From Spongiihabitans sp965206355 (lineage in GTDB: Bacteria > Pseudomonadota > Gammaproteobacteria > Arenicellales > Poriferihabitantaceae): a stretch of DNA of 64,000 nucleotides. The DNA lies in the NCBI GenBank assembly GCA_965206355.1, contig OZ242212.1, positions 186,001 to 250,000 of the forward strand, read 5' to 3'. The notes under the pieces were generated by a model that saw nothing but the letters and a program-made list of their open reading frames with translations, was not told the DNA's origin and did not search any database. Below, piece after piece: positions 8,705 to 17,957 of this stretch; within the stretch, counting starts at the first letter, position 1, and every line of letters begins with the position of its first letter. The position numbers and the translations under genes are program-made.

Positions 8705-10103
8705 TGGCAACCTCCTGTGCTACGGGCGATTGCTCGACTAATGCTTGTGCAAATCGACCAATGTCGCCAGCACCTAAAGTTAATAGCACATCACCACTTT
8801 GCAGCATATTAGGCAACAGCGTGTTTAACTCCTCCAAAGTCTCAACAAAAACCGGATCGCTACCGCGTTTACGAATTGCGCGACAAAGCGCACGCCCATC
8901 ACTTGCGGCAATAATCACCTCACCCGCAGGGTAAACTTCGCTAATAATCAAATGTTCAACCCCTGCCAGCACCTGCACAAAATCATCAAATAAGTCTCGG
9001 GTTCGGGAAAACCGATGCGGTTGAAACACCACCACAAGCCGTCTATCAGGCCAGCAATCCCTGCTTGCTTGCAGGGTGGCAGCTAATTCGGCAGGGTGAT
9101 GTGCATAGTCGTCAACCACTTCGACACTATGACTGCCAATCTGCACCATGCCGAGCGATTGAAAACGTCTGCTGATGCCTTGAAAATCCGCTAATGCCGT
9201 GCTGACAGACTGGATTGACAGCCCCAGTTTGTATGCTACTGCAATGGCCGCCAACGCATTCAAGACATTATGTCTGCCGGGCAGCGTCAATTTGAATTCG
9301 CCGAGCGATTGACCTAATCGAATGACTTCAAAAAAGCTTTCCATGCCACGTTGCACAATATTGACTGCCCGATAGTCCACCTCCTTGGTCGTGCCATAAC
9401 TAATCACTGGTCGTCGTAGCTGGCTCGCAATCTGTCTGACATCGGCATCATCGAAACACAGAATGGCCAAGCCGTAGAATGGTAAGTTATGCAAGAAATC
9501 GAGATACGCCTGTTTCAGTCGATTGAAATCGCCGTCGTAGGTGTGCATGTGATCCTGATCAATATTGGTCAGCACCGCTATCTGTGGCTGTAAATGTAAA
9601 AATGAGGCATCACTCTCATCCGCTTCAGCCACCAAATACTCGCCTTGCCCCAAACGTGCATTGCTATTGACGCTATTGACCACACCACCGACAATGAAAG
9701 TCGGATCAACCCCTGCTCTTGCCAGCACCGTTGCTATCAAACTGGTGGTGGTGGTTTTTCCGTGGGTACCAGCAATAGCAATGCCTTTGCGAAAACGCAT
9801 CAATTCACCGAGCATTTCTGCTCTCGGCACCAGCGGAATTCGCTTATCCCGTGCCGCCATAACCTCGCTGTTGTTATCGTCAATCGCACTGGAAACAACA
9901 ACCGCATTGGCGCCTTCAATATGCGCTTGCTGATGACCGATATGTATGCTGGCACCCGCCTTACGCAACCGCGTCAGCGTTGCCGTATCCGACAGATCGG
10001 ACCCGGAAACCTGAAAACCCAAATCAAGCAACACCTCGGCAATACCGCTCATACCGATGCCACCGATACCCACAAAGTGTATATGTTTAACAAAATCACG
10101 CAT
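8682..10103 (-). CDS. murC: UDP-N-acetylmuramate--L-alanine ligase MurC
   Basis: ATP-dependent amino acid ligase (473 residues) that adds L-alanine to UDP-MurNAc. The N-terminal HFVGIGGIGMSGIAEVL Rossmann segment, the ATP loop GTHGKTTTTSLIA near residue 115, EADESDASFL, and the C-terminal VDDYAHHPAE (Mur ligase domain) are in the expected order. Length matches MurC. It overlaps murG upstream by eight bases and murB downstream, consistent with a single transcript. Confidence 0.97.
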   Translation of the reverse strand: MRDFVKHIHFVGIGGIGMSGIAEVLLDLGFQVSGSDLSDTATLTRLRKAGASIHIGHQQAHIEGANAVVVSSAIDDNNSEVMAARDKRIPLVPRAEMLGELMRFRKGIAIAGTHGKTTTTSLIATVLARAGVDPTFIVGGVVNSVNSNARLGQGEYLVAEADESDASFLHLQPQIAVLTNIDQDHMHTYDGDFNRLKQAYLDFLHNLPFYGLAILCFDDADVRQIASQLRRPVISYGTTKEVDYRAVNIVQRGMESFFEVIRLGQSLGEFKLTLPGRHNVLNALAAIAVAYKLGLSIQSVSTALADFQGISRRFQSLGMVQIGSHSVEVVDDYAHHPAELAATLQASRDCWPDRRLVVVFQPHRFSRTRDLFDDFVQVLAGVEHLIISEVYPAGEVIIAASDGRALCRAIRKRGSDPVFVETLEELNTLLPNMLQSGDVLLTLGAGDIGRFAQALVEQSPVAQEVANDGFNKD

Positions 10104-11166
10104 CCAGCGCCTCCAGACATATTGCTACGACATCATGGGTCGCCTGTGGCTTTGCCAGCTTTCGTGCCGCTTTTGCCATAGCCAGCAACTGCTTTCGATC
10201 CTCGCCAAAGCGCGTCAAAATTTTCAGCCAATGCCCCTCAACAAATTCATCCTCACGCACCATATACGCCGCATTCTGCCTCACCAAATAGGCGGCATTC
10301 TTTGCCTGATGATCATTGACCGCATGGGCATAAGGCACAAAAACAGCGACTACCCCCGCACAACAGACCTCAGAAACACTCATCGCACCGCTTCTACAAA
10401 TGAGCATGTCACACCATTCATAGGCGGCTGCCATATCGTCAATAAATTCATTAACCCGACATTCAGGGTGCGTCTGTGCATAGCCATCGCTCACGCCGCT
10501 TTGCCCCTTGATACCGCTCTGATGCCAAATATCAACATCGGGCATCGGCTTTGTCGCAAATAGTTTCGGCAGGTGTTGGTTGAATATATCTGCACCTTGA
10601 CTACCGCCAACAATCAATAACCGCAACATGCCAGTGCGATTCGCCAGTCTGATTTCAGGGGCAGGTATATTGGCAATTTCAGGTCGCACCGGATTACCCA
10701 CCCATTGAAACTGCCTGAAGCCATCGGTAGAAGGAAAACCGGTTAATATCCTACGGCAAAATCGGGACAAGCCACGATTGGTCAGCCCAGCGACCGAGTT
10801 TTGCTCATGTAAAACAATCGGCAATCGCAACGCGGCTGCCACCAGACCACCCGGACCAGACACAAATCCGCCCATCCCTAAAACCGCTTTGGGTCGGCGT
10901 TTTAATATAATACACAAGCTTTGCACGATTGCCTTTAACAGCATAAACGGCATCCCTATTTTTCGTAGCACTCCGCTTTTACGTAATCCTTTTATATTAA
11001 TGGCATCAAAGCTGATATTGGCTTCTACAACCAACCTCGCTTCCAGACCCTCCCGCGTCCCAATCCAGCTCACCTCGACTCCGTGTTGTCTCAGTTCTTT
11101 GGCAACGGCGAGTGCCGGAATGACATGGCCGCCAGTGCCCCCTGCCATAATAATTATCCGCGTCAT
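10096..11166 (-). CDS. murG: Lipid II synthase MurG
   Basis: Membrane-associated glycosyltransferase (356 residues) that transfers GlcNAc from UDP-GlcNAc to lipid I, yielding lipid II. The N-terminal GGTGGHVIPALAVAKEL loop is diagnostic. GMGGFVSGPGG near residue 100, HEQNSVAGLTNR, and the donor-binding GGSQGADIFN near residue 190 follow. RSGAMSVSEVCCAGV and the PYAHAVNDHQAKNA block are the UDP-GlcNAc site. Its ATG overlaps the ftsW stop (ATGA). Confidence 0.97.
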   Translation of the reverse strand: MTRIIIMAGGTGGHVIPALAVAKELRQHGVEVSWIGTREGLEARLVVEANISFDAINIKGLRKSGVLRKIGMPFMLLKAIVQSLCIILKRRPKAVLGMGGFVSGPGGLVAAALRLPIVLHEQNSVAGLTNRGLSRFCRRILTGFPSTDGFRQFQWVGNPVRPEIANIPAPEIRLANRTGMLRLLIVGGSQGADIFNQHLPKLFATKPMPDVDIWHQSGIKGQSGVSDGYAQTHPECRVNEFIDDMAAAYEWCDMLICRSGAMSVSEVCCAGVVAVFVPYAHAVNDHQAKNAAYLVRQNAAYMVREDEFVEGHWLKILTRFGEDRKQLLAMAKAARKLAKPQATHDVVAICLEALDA

Positions 11167-12413
11167 TGGCGCGCACCTTTGTGAACCCCTTGTCGTTGCC
11201 GACTCTGCCGATCAATTGCAAACAACAATCCCACCGCGAGCATACTGCTCAACATACTGCTGCCACCGTAGCTCATCAACGGCAAGGTCAGTCCTTTGGT
11301 GGGCAGTAAACCGGTATTGACACCGACATGTACGCCCGCTTGCAAGATGAATAACAGACTAATCCCTTGAGCGAGAAAGCCTGAAAATCGGTATCCCGAC
11401 TGCAACGCTCTGCGTGAGATGGCAAACGCACGAAATAATAACAATGCAAACAACATCAATACCGCGAAAATCCCGACTGCCCCTAATTCTTCACCGATAA
11501 TGGCAATCAGAAAATCATTGCCGGCATGTGGCAGATAGAATAATTTCTGAATGCTACTGCCAAGACCGACACCAAACCATTCCCCGCGACCAATGGCGAT
11601 GAGTGCCTGAATCAATTGAAAGCCGCCATCAAAAGGGTCAGCCCAAGGATTCCGATAACTTAACAATCGTGCCATCACATAAGGTTCTGTCCACATAATC
11701 AACGCCATTGTCGCGCCAGCTACGCTGATGCTTACCAGCAAATGTAGAAACCGCACCCCTGCCAAAAACATCATGGTCACCACCGTGGTGGTTATCACCA
11801 GCGTGCTACCAAAATCAGGTTCACGTAGCAATAAAAATCCGATTACCCCAATAACCAAACCAATGTTGACAATACCGACTTTGAACAGATGCAAATCATC
11901 ACGCTTCCTCGACAGGTAGGAGGCAAAATAAATAATGCTGGCTATCTTCATCAGCTCGGATGGCTGAAAGCGCATACCACTCAAGTCAAGCCATCGCATA
12001 CTACCGTTCACCTTCACCCCGACTCCGGGGAAAAGCACGATAACCAGCAACAGCAATCCAATCACTAACAATACTTTGCTGGCTGCTTTTAGCCAATTCA
12101 TTTGCATTGATGCTGCCATGAATAGTAATCCACCACCCAGACCAATATGTAGCAGATGTTTGATAAGCGGATTGAGATTAGTATCCAAAGTGTCTCGGTC
12201 AACCGCGATGGTTGCCGAATAAACCATGACCACGCCGAGCGACAACAGGGCAATCACCGCAAACATTAACCCCTGATCATAGACTGAAATGCCAGGCACA
12301 TGACCTGCCATACGATTCACCGACAGTGCCGCCGACTGCCGCTTCGGCGAGTGCCCCGAGTGCCGATGAGTCGACAGGTGATTTGTCGGACTGTTCAATA
12401 TACCCGCTCCCAC
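11163..12413 (-). CDS. ftsW: Peptidoglycan glycosyltransferase FtsW (SEDS family)
   Basis: Polytopic SEDS protein (up to 416 residues) that polymerises lipid II glycan strands at the septum together with FtsI. About ten hydrophobic segments follow a basic N-terminal tail. SEDS landmarks include the GMRFQPSELMKIA segment, REPDFGSTLVI, and the C-terminal LPLMSYGGSSML. The upstream frame start is a GTG at 12413 inside the end of murD (19-base overlap); a later ATG at 12311 (MAGHVPG) would give a shorter tail and cannot be excluded. Confidence 0.95.
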   Translation of the reverse strand: MGAGILNSPTNHLSTHRHSGHSPKRQSAALSVNRMAGHVPGISVYDQGLMFAVIALLSLGVVMVYSATIAVDRDTLDTNLNPLIKHLLHIGLGGGLLFMAASMQMNWLKAASKVLLVIGLLLLVIVLFPGVGVKVNGSMRWLDLSGMRFQPSELMKIASIIYFASYLSRKRDDLHLFKVGIVNIGLVIGVIGFLLLREPDFGSTLVITTTVVTMMFLAGVRFLHLLVSISVAGATMALIMWTEPYVMARLLSYRNPWADPFDGGFQLIQALIAIGRGEWFGVGLGSSIQKLFYLPHAGNDFLIAIIGEELGAVGIFAVLMLFALLLFRAFAISRRALQSGYRFSGFLAQGISLLFILQAGVHVGVNTGLLPTKGLTLPLMSYGGSSMLSSMLAVGLLFAIDRQSRQRQGVHKGARQ

Positions 12414-13750
12414 ACCAATTGTTTGTAAACATTGCCGCGATGTTGGTAGTTATCAAACATATCAAAACTGGCACAAGCCGGTGAAAACAGCACCACAGAA
12501 CCCGGTTGCGCTAATTCTCGCGCATACGCTACCGCCTGTTCCAATAAATCTACTCGGGTACTTGGCATAGATTCATCAAAACTTGCAAAAATGATTTCGG
12601 CATCTTCACCAAACAAAATGGTGTGCTTAACCCGCGTTTTAATAACCTGAGCCAGTTGTGAGAAATCAGCCCCCTTGCCTTTACCACCAGCAATTAGAAT
12701 CAGTTCCTCTTGAAAGCCGTTAATGGCGGCTATGGTTGCTCCGACGTTGGTGCCCTTGGAATCATTGATCCATTTCACACCATTCACCTCAGCAACGATT
12801 TCACAACGATGCGGTAAGCCACCATAATTAAGTGCAGCATGGATGAGCGCCGGTTGCAACGCCACCCCTGCCGCTTCGACCAGTGCCATCGCTGCCAAAA
12901 TGTTGGCCATGTTTTGTTCCCCCGGAAGGGTGATTTTCTGCACATGAGCCAACGTGGTTTGACCGCGCAACAGTGCGCGGGCATTACCCGACATAGCCAC
13001 CCCAAACTGATTGGCAGATTGTGGCGCATCCAAACCAAAACTCACCATGGACGCATGGTCGTGCAGTCGGCAATGTGTCAACACATCATCCCGATTGAAC
13101 ACGATATTATCGGCATGTTGAAATATGCGGTGTTTAGCATCAATATAATCTTCCAGAGCCGAATACCGATCCATGTGATCCTCGCTGATATTCAGCACCG
13201 TCGCTGCACAAGCATTCAACGAGTAAGTGGTTTCCAGTTGGAAGCTCGATAACTCCAGCACATAATAATCCGGCACCGAACCATCCAGCAAATCCAGCAC
13301 TGGCGTTCCAATATTGCCACCGGTTTTTATGTTCAGCCCTGCGGCTAACAGCATTTCGACAACCAGCATGGTCACGGTGGATTTGCCATTGGACCCAGTG
13401 ATCGCAATAATCGGTGCCGCAGCCTCTCTGACAAATAATTCAATATCACCAATAATCACGCCTTGGTACCCACCATTTTGCTCCTCTATGGCAATACCGG
13501 GACTGCTGACTATCTGATCAAAGTCGCGAAACCGCGCATACGGTATCTCGCCAGTGATAATTTCCAGATTGGGAAATTCATCTTTGACCTGTTGCAGATA
13601 GGGCGGCAACGCGCGCGAATCGGCCACTGCAACCGACAAGCCGGCGTGTCGCAGATATTTGACGACCGAGTAACCGGTCAAGCCGAGTCCTAGCACCAGA
13701 TTCCGCTGCTTATGCGCTGCTATGGAATTTGCCACGTTCACCGTATTCAT
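12395..13750 (-). CDS. murD: UDP-N-acetylmuramoylalanine--D-glutamate ligase MurD
   Basis: Cytoplasmic ligase (451 residues) adding D-glutamate to UDP-MurNAc-L-Ala. The N-terminal LVLGLGLTGYSVVKYL Rossmann segment, the ATP loop TGSNGKSTVTMLV near residue 115, the LELSSFQLETT motif, and WINDSKGTNVGAT match MurD. The C-terminal VLFSPACASFDMFDNYQHRG is typical of the last domain. It starts with an ATG three bases after mraY ends and overlaps ftsW. Confidence 0.97.
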   Translation of the reverse strand: MNTVNVANSIAAHKQRNLVLGLGLTGYSVVKYLRHAGLSVAVADSRALPPYLQQVKDEFPNLEIITGEIPYARFRDFDQIVSSPGIAIEEQNGGYQGVIIGDIELFVREAAAPIIAITGSNGKSTVTMLVVEMLLAAGLNIKTGGNIGTPVLDLLDGSVPDYYVLELSSFQLETTYSLNACAATVLNISEDHMDRYSALEDYIDAKHRIFQHADNIVFNRDDVLTHCRLHDHASMVSFGLDAPQSANQFGVAMSGNARALLRGQTTLAHVQKITLPGEQNMANILAAMALVEAAGVALQPALIHAALNYGGLPHRCEIVAEVNGVKWINDSKGTNVGATIAAINGFQEELILIAGGKGKGADFSQLAQVIKTRVKHTILFGEDAEIIFASFDESMPSTRVDLLEQAVAYARELAQPGSVVLFSPACASFDMFDNYQHRGNVYKQLVWERVY

Positions 13751-13753
13751 TGC

Positions 13754-14836
13754 TCAGCGTACCTTTAATGTGGCTAAGCCAATCAAGACCAGAATCAGGC
13801 TTATAATCCAGAAACGAACAATGATTCTGGGTTCAGGCCATCCTTTCAACTCGAAATGATGATGCAACGGTGCCATACGAAACAGTCTGCGACCAATCAG
13901 TTTGAAAGAAGCGACCTGTAAAATAACCGACACGGTTTCCATAACAAATACTCCGCCCATAATGACCAGCACAATTTCCTGTCGCACAATAACCGCGACT
14001 ATGCCGATAGCGGCGCCGAGCGAAAGCGCACCGATGTCGCCCATAAACACCTGTGCCGGATAGGCATTGAACCATAAAAAACCGAGACCGGCTCCGACCA
14101 GTGCCGAGCAAAATATCAACACCTCTCCAGTACCGGCAATATACGGTATGCCAAGATATTCTGAAAAATTAGCGTTGCCAGTGATATAGGCAAACACGCC
14201 TAATGCACCTGCCACCATAACGGTCGGCATAATCGCCAGACCATCCAGACCATCGGTCAAATTCACGGCATTACTGGTACCCACCACCACCAAATAAGTC
14301 AGCACGATGAATCCCCAACCGAGTGGAATCATCACGTCCTTAAACAACGGCACCAGCAACATGGTTTCGTCGGCAGACTGTGCGCTATAAAACAGAAAAA
14401 AGGCGGACATCAAGCCGGAAATGCTTTGAAACAGGAATTTGTTACGCGCACCAATGCCTTTGGGATTGTTGTCAATTAGCTTTCGATAATCATCAACCCA
14501 ACCAATTACACCAAAAGTGATGGTGGTAAATAAAATCACCCAGATGTAGCGATTGCTCAAATCGGTCCATAACAAAGTCGCGACCACCACGGCAATTAAG
14601 ATCATGGCACCACCCATTGTCGGCGTCCCGACTTTGCTAAAATGTGTCGGCGGCCCGTCTTCTCGAACAGTCTGATCGATCTGATGGTGACTGAGTTTAC
14701 GAATTACCGCCGGTCCAAACAAAAAAGATATGCCGATGGCAGTGAGTACGCTACAAATACTGCGAAAAGTCAGGTAGCGAAAGACATTGAAAAAACTGTA
14801 ATCACGGGCAAGATAGTCAAATAGCCAGGTCAACAT
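13754..14836 (-). CDS. mraY: Phospho-MurNAc-pentapeptide transferase MraY
   Basis: Ten-helix inner-membrane enzyme (360 residues, the standard length) that makes lipid I from UDP-MurNAc-pentapeptide and undecaprenyl phosphate. The aspartate-rich VDDYRKL, NLTDGLDGLAI and FMGDIGALSLGA motifs and the cytoplasmic loop PLHHHFELKGWPEPRI are all present. It overlaps murF by seven bases. Confidence 0.98.
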   Translation of the reverse strand: MLTWLFDYLARDYSFFNVFRYLTFRSICSVLTAIGISFLFGPAVIRKLSHHQIDQTVREDGPPTHFSKVGTPTMGGAMILIAVVVATLLWTDLSNRYIWVILFTTITFGVIGWVDDYRKLIDNNPKGIGARNKFLFQSISGLMSAFFLFYSAQSADETMLLVPLFKDVMIPLGWGFIVLTYLVVVGTSNAVNLTDGLDGLAIMPTVMVAGALGVFAYITGNANFSEYLGIPYIAGTGEVLIFCSALVGAGLGFLWFNAYPAQVFMGDIGALSLGAAIGIVAVIVRQEIVLVIMGGVFVMETVSVILQVASFKLIGRRLFRMAPLHHHFELKGWPEPRIIVRFWIISLILVLIGLATLKVR

Positions 14837-16293
14837 GCTTTAGCCACTCCACAATAATTCACACTCTGCGGTCGTACTACAGCCTCGCTGCCATCACTAA
14901 TGGCGGCAACCACCTGCTCCATCATTGACGACCTTGAGCCTTTCACCAAAACGGTCACATCAGCACTCAGATTATCCTGCAATGCGGCAATCAAATCACG
15001 CCGATTTTCAAAAACCTGACTGCCTTGACCAAAACCATACGCATATGCTCTGACATCATTATTACCGCTGTCATCAGTCTCGTCATCACCCCCATCACCT
15101 GACACGAGCAGACACATTAGCTTATCTATGCGTTTTTTATGGGCATATTGACCAACTTCACGGTGGTATTGCTGACTGGTTTTGCCGAGTTCTGCCATCG
15201 CCCCCAAGACCAGAATCCGCCGCCCATCACAGTTAGCCAACACATCAATAGCCGCCTTAACCGACTGGGGATTAGCGTTATAGCTGTCATCTATCAACCG
15301 ACATCCTGCCAACCCCACTTGTAGCTTCAGCCGTCCCGTTACTGCCTGCATCTGTTCAAGTCCGGCTTTTATTGACGCTAATGTGGCACCAGCGGCGTAA
15401 CACATTGCCGCGGCTGCCAGCGCATTCATTGTATTATGGCGACCCGGCAGGGCAAGATGGATGTCAATATGTCTGGCAATCGCGGCTGTATTGATATGCA
15501 GGGTGAAGTGGCTGCTCAGCCGTTCAGTATGCAAATTGCTCAGGCTCAAATCTGCAGGATTATCTATCGCAAAAGAAATCACGCGCCCGTTTTTTAAGCC
15601 CCTTTTAACTTGAGCATGCCATTGTTCGCTGAAGCGGTCATCGGCGTTGATGACTGCGGTGCCGTTTTCATTGAGCGCGCTAAAAATGCCCGCTTTTTCC
15701 TGAGCAATTTGTTGCGGATTACCCAACCCTTCAAGGTGGACTGGAGCGACATTATTGATTAACGCAATCAGCGGTCGGGTCAGACGGCTGAGATAGGCAA
15801 TTTCGCCCATCTGATTGCTACCCATTTCGATAACCGCAAAATCGTGGCTCGAATTTAATCTGAGCAAGGTCAGCGGTACGCCCCATTGATTATTAAAACT
15901 GCGCTCCGGAGACAGACAATTTCCGCAACCCTTCAATATTGATGCCACCATAGCGGTGACTGTGGTTTTGCCATTGCTGCCGGTAACTGCCAGAATCGGA
16001 ATATCAAAGCGTGAGCGCCAGTGGCTTGCTAGTTGCCCGATTGCCTGTGTGGTGTCGGCAACCTTAATTTGAGCCAAATCAGCTTCAACATCAGTAGCAA
16101 CCAATGCTCCTGCCGCACCTTGTTGCCCCGCCTTTGCCACGAAATCATGACCGTCAAATTTTTCTCCAGCAATGGCGGCAAACAAAGCACCTTGAGGCCG
16201 CTTTCTGGAATCGGTGCTAACCGCCGTGAATCGTGTATCCGCACCGGACAGTGTCCCCTGCACAATATGGGCCGCTTCCGACAACAGCATCAT
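14830..16293 (-). CDS. murF: UDP-MurNAc-tripeptide--D-Ala-D-Ala ligase MurF
   Basis: ATP-dependent ligase (487 residues) that adds the D-Ala-D-Ala dipeptide to complete the UDP-MurNAc-pentapeptide. The ATP loop TGSNGKTTVTAMVA lies near residue 112 of the chosen frame; NNQWGVPLTLL, the ALPGRHNTMNALAA block and DDSYNANPQS follow in order. The frame is open 12 codons further upstream, but the ATG at 16293 is preceded by CTGGAGGCGTTAGC, which carries a strong ribosome site, and gives the usual MLLSEAA start. That ribosome site is part of a 44-base tandem duplication of the murE 3-prime end. The D-Ala-D-Ala ligase needed to make its substrate is not in this cluster. Confidence 0.96.
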   Translation of the reverse strand: MMLLSEAAHIVQGTLSGADTRFTAVSTDSRKRPQGALFAAIAGEKFDGHDFVAKAGQQGAAGALVATDVEADLAQIKVADTTQAIGQLASHWRSRFDIPILAVTGSNGKTTVTAMVASILKGCGNCLSPERSFNNQWGVPLTLLRLNSSHDFAVIEMGSNQMGEIAYLSRLTRPLIALINNVAPVHLEGLGNPQQIAQEKAGIFSALNENGTAVINADDRFSEQWHAQVKRGLKNGRVISFAIDNPADLSLSNLHTERLSSHFTLHINTAAIARHIDIHLALPGRHNTMNALAAAAMCYAAGATLASIKAGLEQMQAVTGRLKLQVGLAGCRLIDDSYNANPQSVKAAIDVLANCDGRRILVLGAMAELGKTSQQYHREVGQYAHKKRIDKLMCLLVSGDGGDDETDDSGNNDVRAYAYGFGQGSQVFENRRDLIAALQDNLSADVTVLVKGSRSSMMEQVVAAISDGSEAVVRPQSVNYCGVAKAC

Positions 16294-16378
16294 GCTAACG
16301 CCTCCAGCAGTTCTGAAACTATAACGCAATCGCTCATGCTAACGCCTCCAGCAGTTCCGCCACCATAATGCGGTCGCT
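16291..16378 (-). repeat. 44-base tandem duplication across the murE/murF junction
   Basis: Bases 16291-16334 and 16335-16378 align without gaps and match at 37 of 44 positions, with the first 23 identical. The right-hand copy encodes the C-terminal residues SDRIMVAELLEALA of MurE and its stop. The left-hand copy would encode SDCVIVSELLEALA but is untranslated in that frame, and it provides the ribosome site and ATG of murF. The pattern suggests that murE and murF once overlapped as ATGA and were pushed apart by the duplication. Confidence 0.85.
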
Positions 16379-17953
16379 CAATGGCTGTACCACGCTACCG
16401 ATTATCTGCGTCTGTTCATGACCTTTCCCCGCCAGCAGAATTAAATCATCCGCATTTGCAGACTGCATCGCCGTACTTATCGCTTGCTTACGGTCGTGAA
16501 TAACGGTGGCTGTCTGACTCATACCTTGTTGTATTTGCTCAACGATTTGCGCCGCCGATTCGGCACGAGGATTATCATCGGTAATGATGACGCGGTCAGC
16601 AAGTGCTTGTGCAATTCGACCCATCTGTGGGCGTTTGCCCTGATCACGATCACCACCACAACCAAACACTACCACCAACTTGCCGCGACACAGTGGTCTA
16701 ATGGCGTTAAGTGCGCGTGCCAATGCGTCTGGCGTATGCGCGTAGTCGATAACCACCGTCGGCTGGTGCCGACCATGACCGAACATTTCCATCCGCCCGG
16801 GGGGTGCATCAATGCCGACAATAACCTCCGCTATCGCATCGATTTCATAGCCCATTGCCAATAAACAACCGATAGTGGCAAGCAGGTTCGAGACATTAAC
16901 ATCGCCCAGCAATTTTGACGTAATCTGTTGGCGACCGCCCTGCATGGCTAAGGTGAAACGTATTCCCTGCGCATCGCTTGTTACATCAACGGCGCGTAAG
17001 TCGGCGACTGCCTCTGCACCTTCAATTCCGTAACTGATACAGGTTAACCGATCCTGCTGCTTGCACCATTGCAACAGCTTACGACCAAAATCATCATCAC
17101 TATTGATGAGCACCGTCCGCAACGATGCACATTCAAACAGCTTTTGTTTGGCATTGCCATAGTGCGCCATTGACTGGTGATAATCGAGATGATCCTGAGT
17201 CAGGTTAGTGAATATGGCAATGTCGAAATCAACCGCATTAACCCGCCCCTGTTGCAGACCATGAGACGACACTTCCATACTGACCGCATCCGCCTGTTCA
17301 GTACGGAATGCGCACAACTGTGCCTGTATGGATATGGCATCCGTGGTCGTGAATTGCGAATGTTGCAGATGATCGACGAAGCCACTGCCGATTGTGCCAC
17401 AATAACCGCAGTGCATCCCCAGCAATTCCAGTGCCTGAGCCAACAAATAAGCGGTCGTGGTTTTGCCATTAGTCCCGGTCACCCCGATTACTGGCAAATG
17501 GGTTGATGGATTACCGAAATAACGCGCCGCAATTATCCCGAGTTTTTCTTGCAGATTCTCGATACTGATAATAAGAGCATCTTGCTGTAGCGCATCACCC
17601 CGTGCATCAGCAAACGCATCCTCTGCACCGCGTTTTTCAAACAGCACCACAGACGCACCGTTAGCCAATGCCTGACCGATATACGCCCGACCATCGCTTG
17701 TCATACCCGGTAACGCAATAAACATATCGCCAGAACGGACTCGGCAACTGTTAAGTTGTAGCGTGGCAATCTGACAATCATGCTGTTTAGTCACTGTCGC
17801 ATAACCCGCCAGTAATTCACTTAATTGCGTTGTTGCCGAGCGATTGATCCGAGCACTTTTATGCGAGTGGATTTTAGACGAACCGCCCGCATTCAGAGCT
17901 GCCGCATTGTAGCTGGTGTGTTGATGATTGCTTGCTGACATCAGGCTATTCAC
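16334..17953 (-). CDS. murE: UDP-MurNAc-L-Ala-D-Glu--meso-diaminopimelate ligase MurE
   Basis: Cytoplasmic ligase (539 residues) adding the third stem-peptide residue. The ATP loop GVTGTNGKTTTAYLL, HYAHTPDALARAL-like VIDYAHTPDAL and the DDNPRAE motif are present; DNPR is the signature of enzymes using meso-diaminopimelate, as in Gram-negative bacteria. An N-terminal extension of about 45 residues, rich in Ser, His and Asn, precedes the conserved part. The frame opens with a GTG at 17953, five bases after ftsI; the ATG at 17941 is an alternative. The last 15 codons have been duplicated in tandem just downstream. Confidence 0.96.
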   Translation of the reverse strand: MNSLMSASNHQHTSYNAAALNAGGSSKIHSHKSARINRSATTQLSELLAGYATVTKQHDCQIATLQLNSCRVRSGDMFIALPGMTSDGRAYIGQALANGASVVLFEKRGAEDAFADARGDALQQDALIISIENLQEKLGIIAARYFGNPSTHLPVIGVTGTNGKTTTAYLLAQALELLGMHCGYCGTIGSGFVDHLQHSQFTTTDAISIQAQLCAFRTEQADAVSMEVSSHGLQQGRVNAVDFDIAIFTNLTQDHLDYHQSMAHYGNAKQKLFECASLRTVLINSDDDFGRKLLQWCKQQDRLTCISYGIEGAEAVADLRAVDVTSDAQGIRFTLAMQGGRQQITSKLLGDVNVSNLLATIGCLLAMGYEIDAIAEVIVGIDAPPGRMEMFGHGRHQPTVVIDYAHTPDALARALNAIRPLCRGKLVVVFGCGGDRDQGKRPQMGRIAQALADRVIITDDNPRAESAAQIVEQIQQGMSQTATVIHDRKQAISTAMQSANADDLILLAGKGHEQTQIIGSVVQPLSDRIMVAELLEALA

Positions 17954-17957
17954 TCTC

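Noticed and set aside
9645..10181. Long plus-strand open frames inside murC and murG
   Set aside because: They lie opposite well-conserved genes and show no family features; they are shadows.
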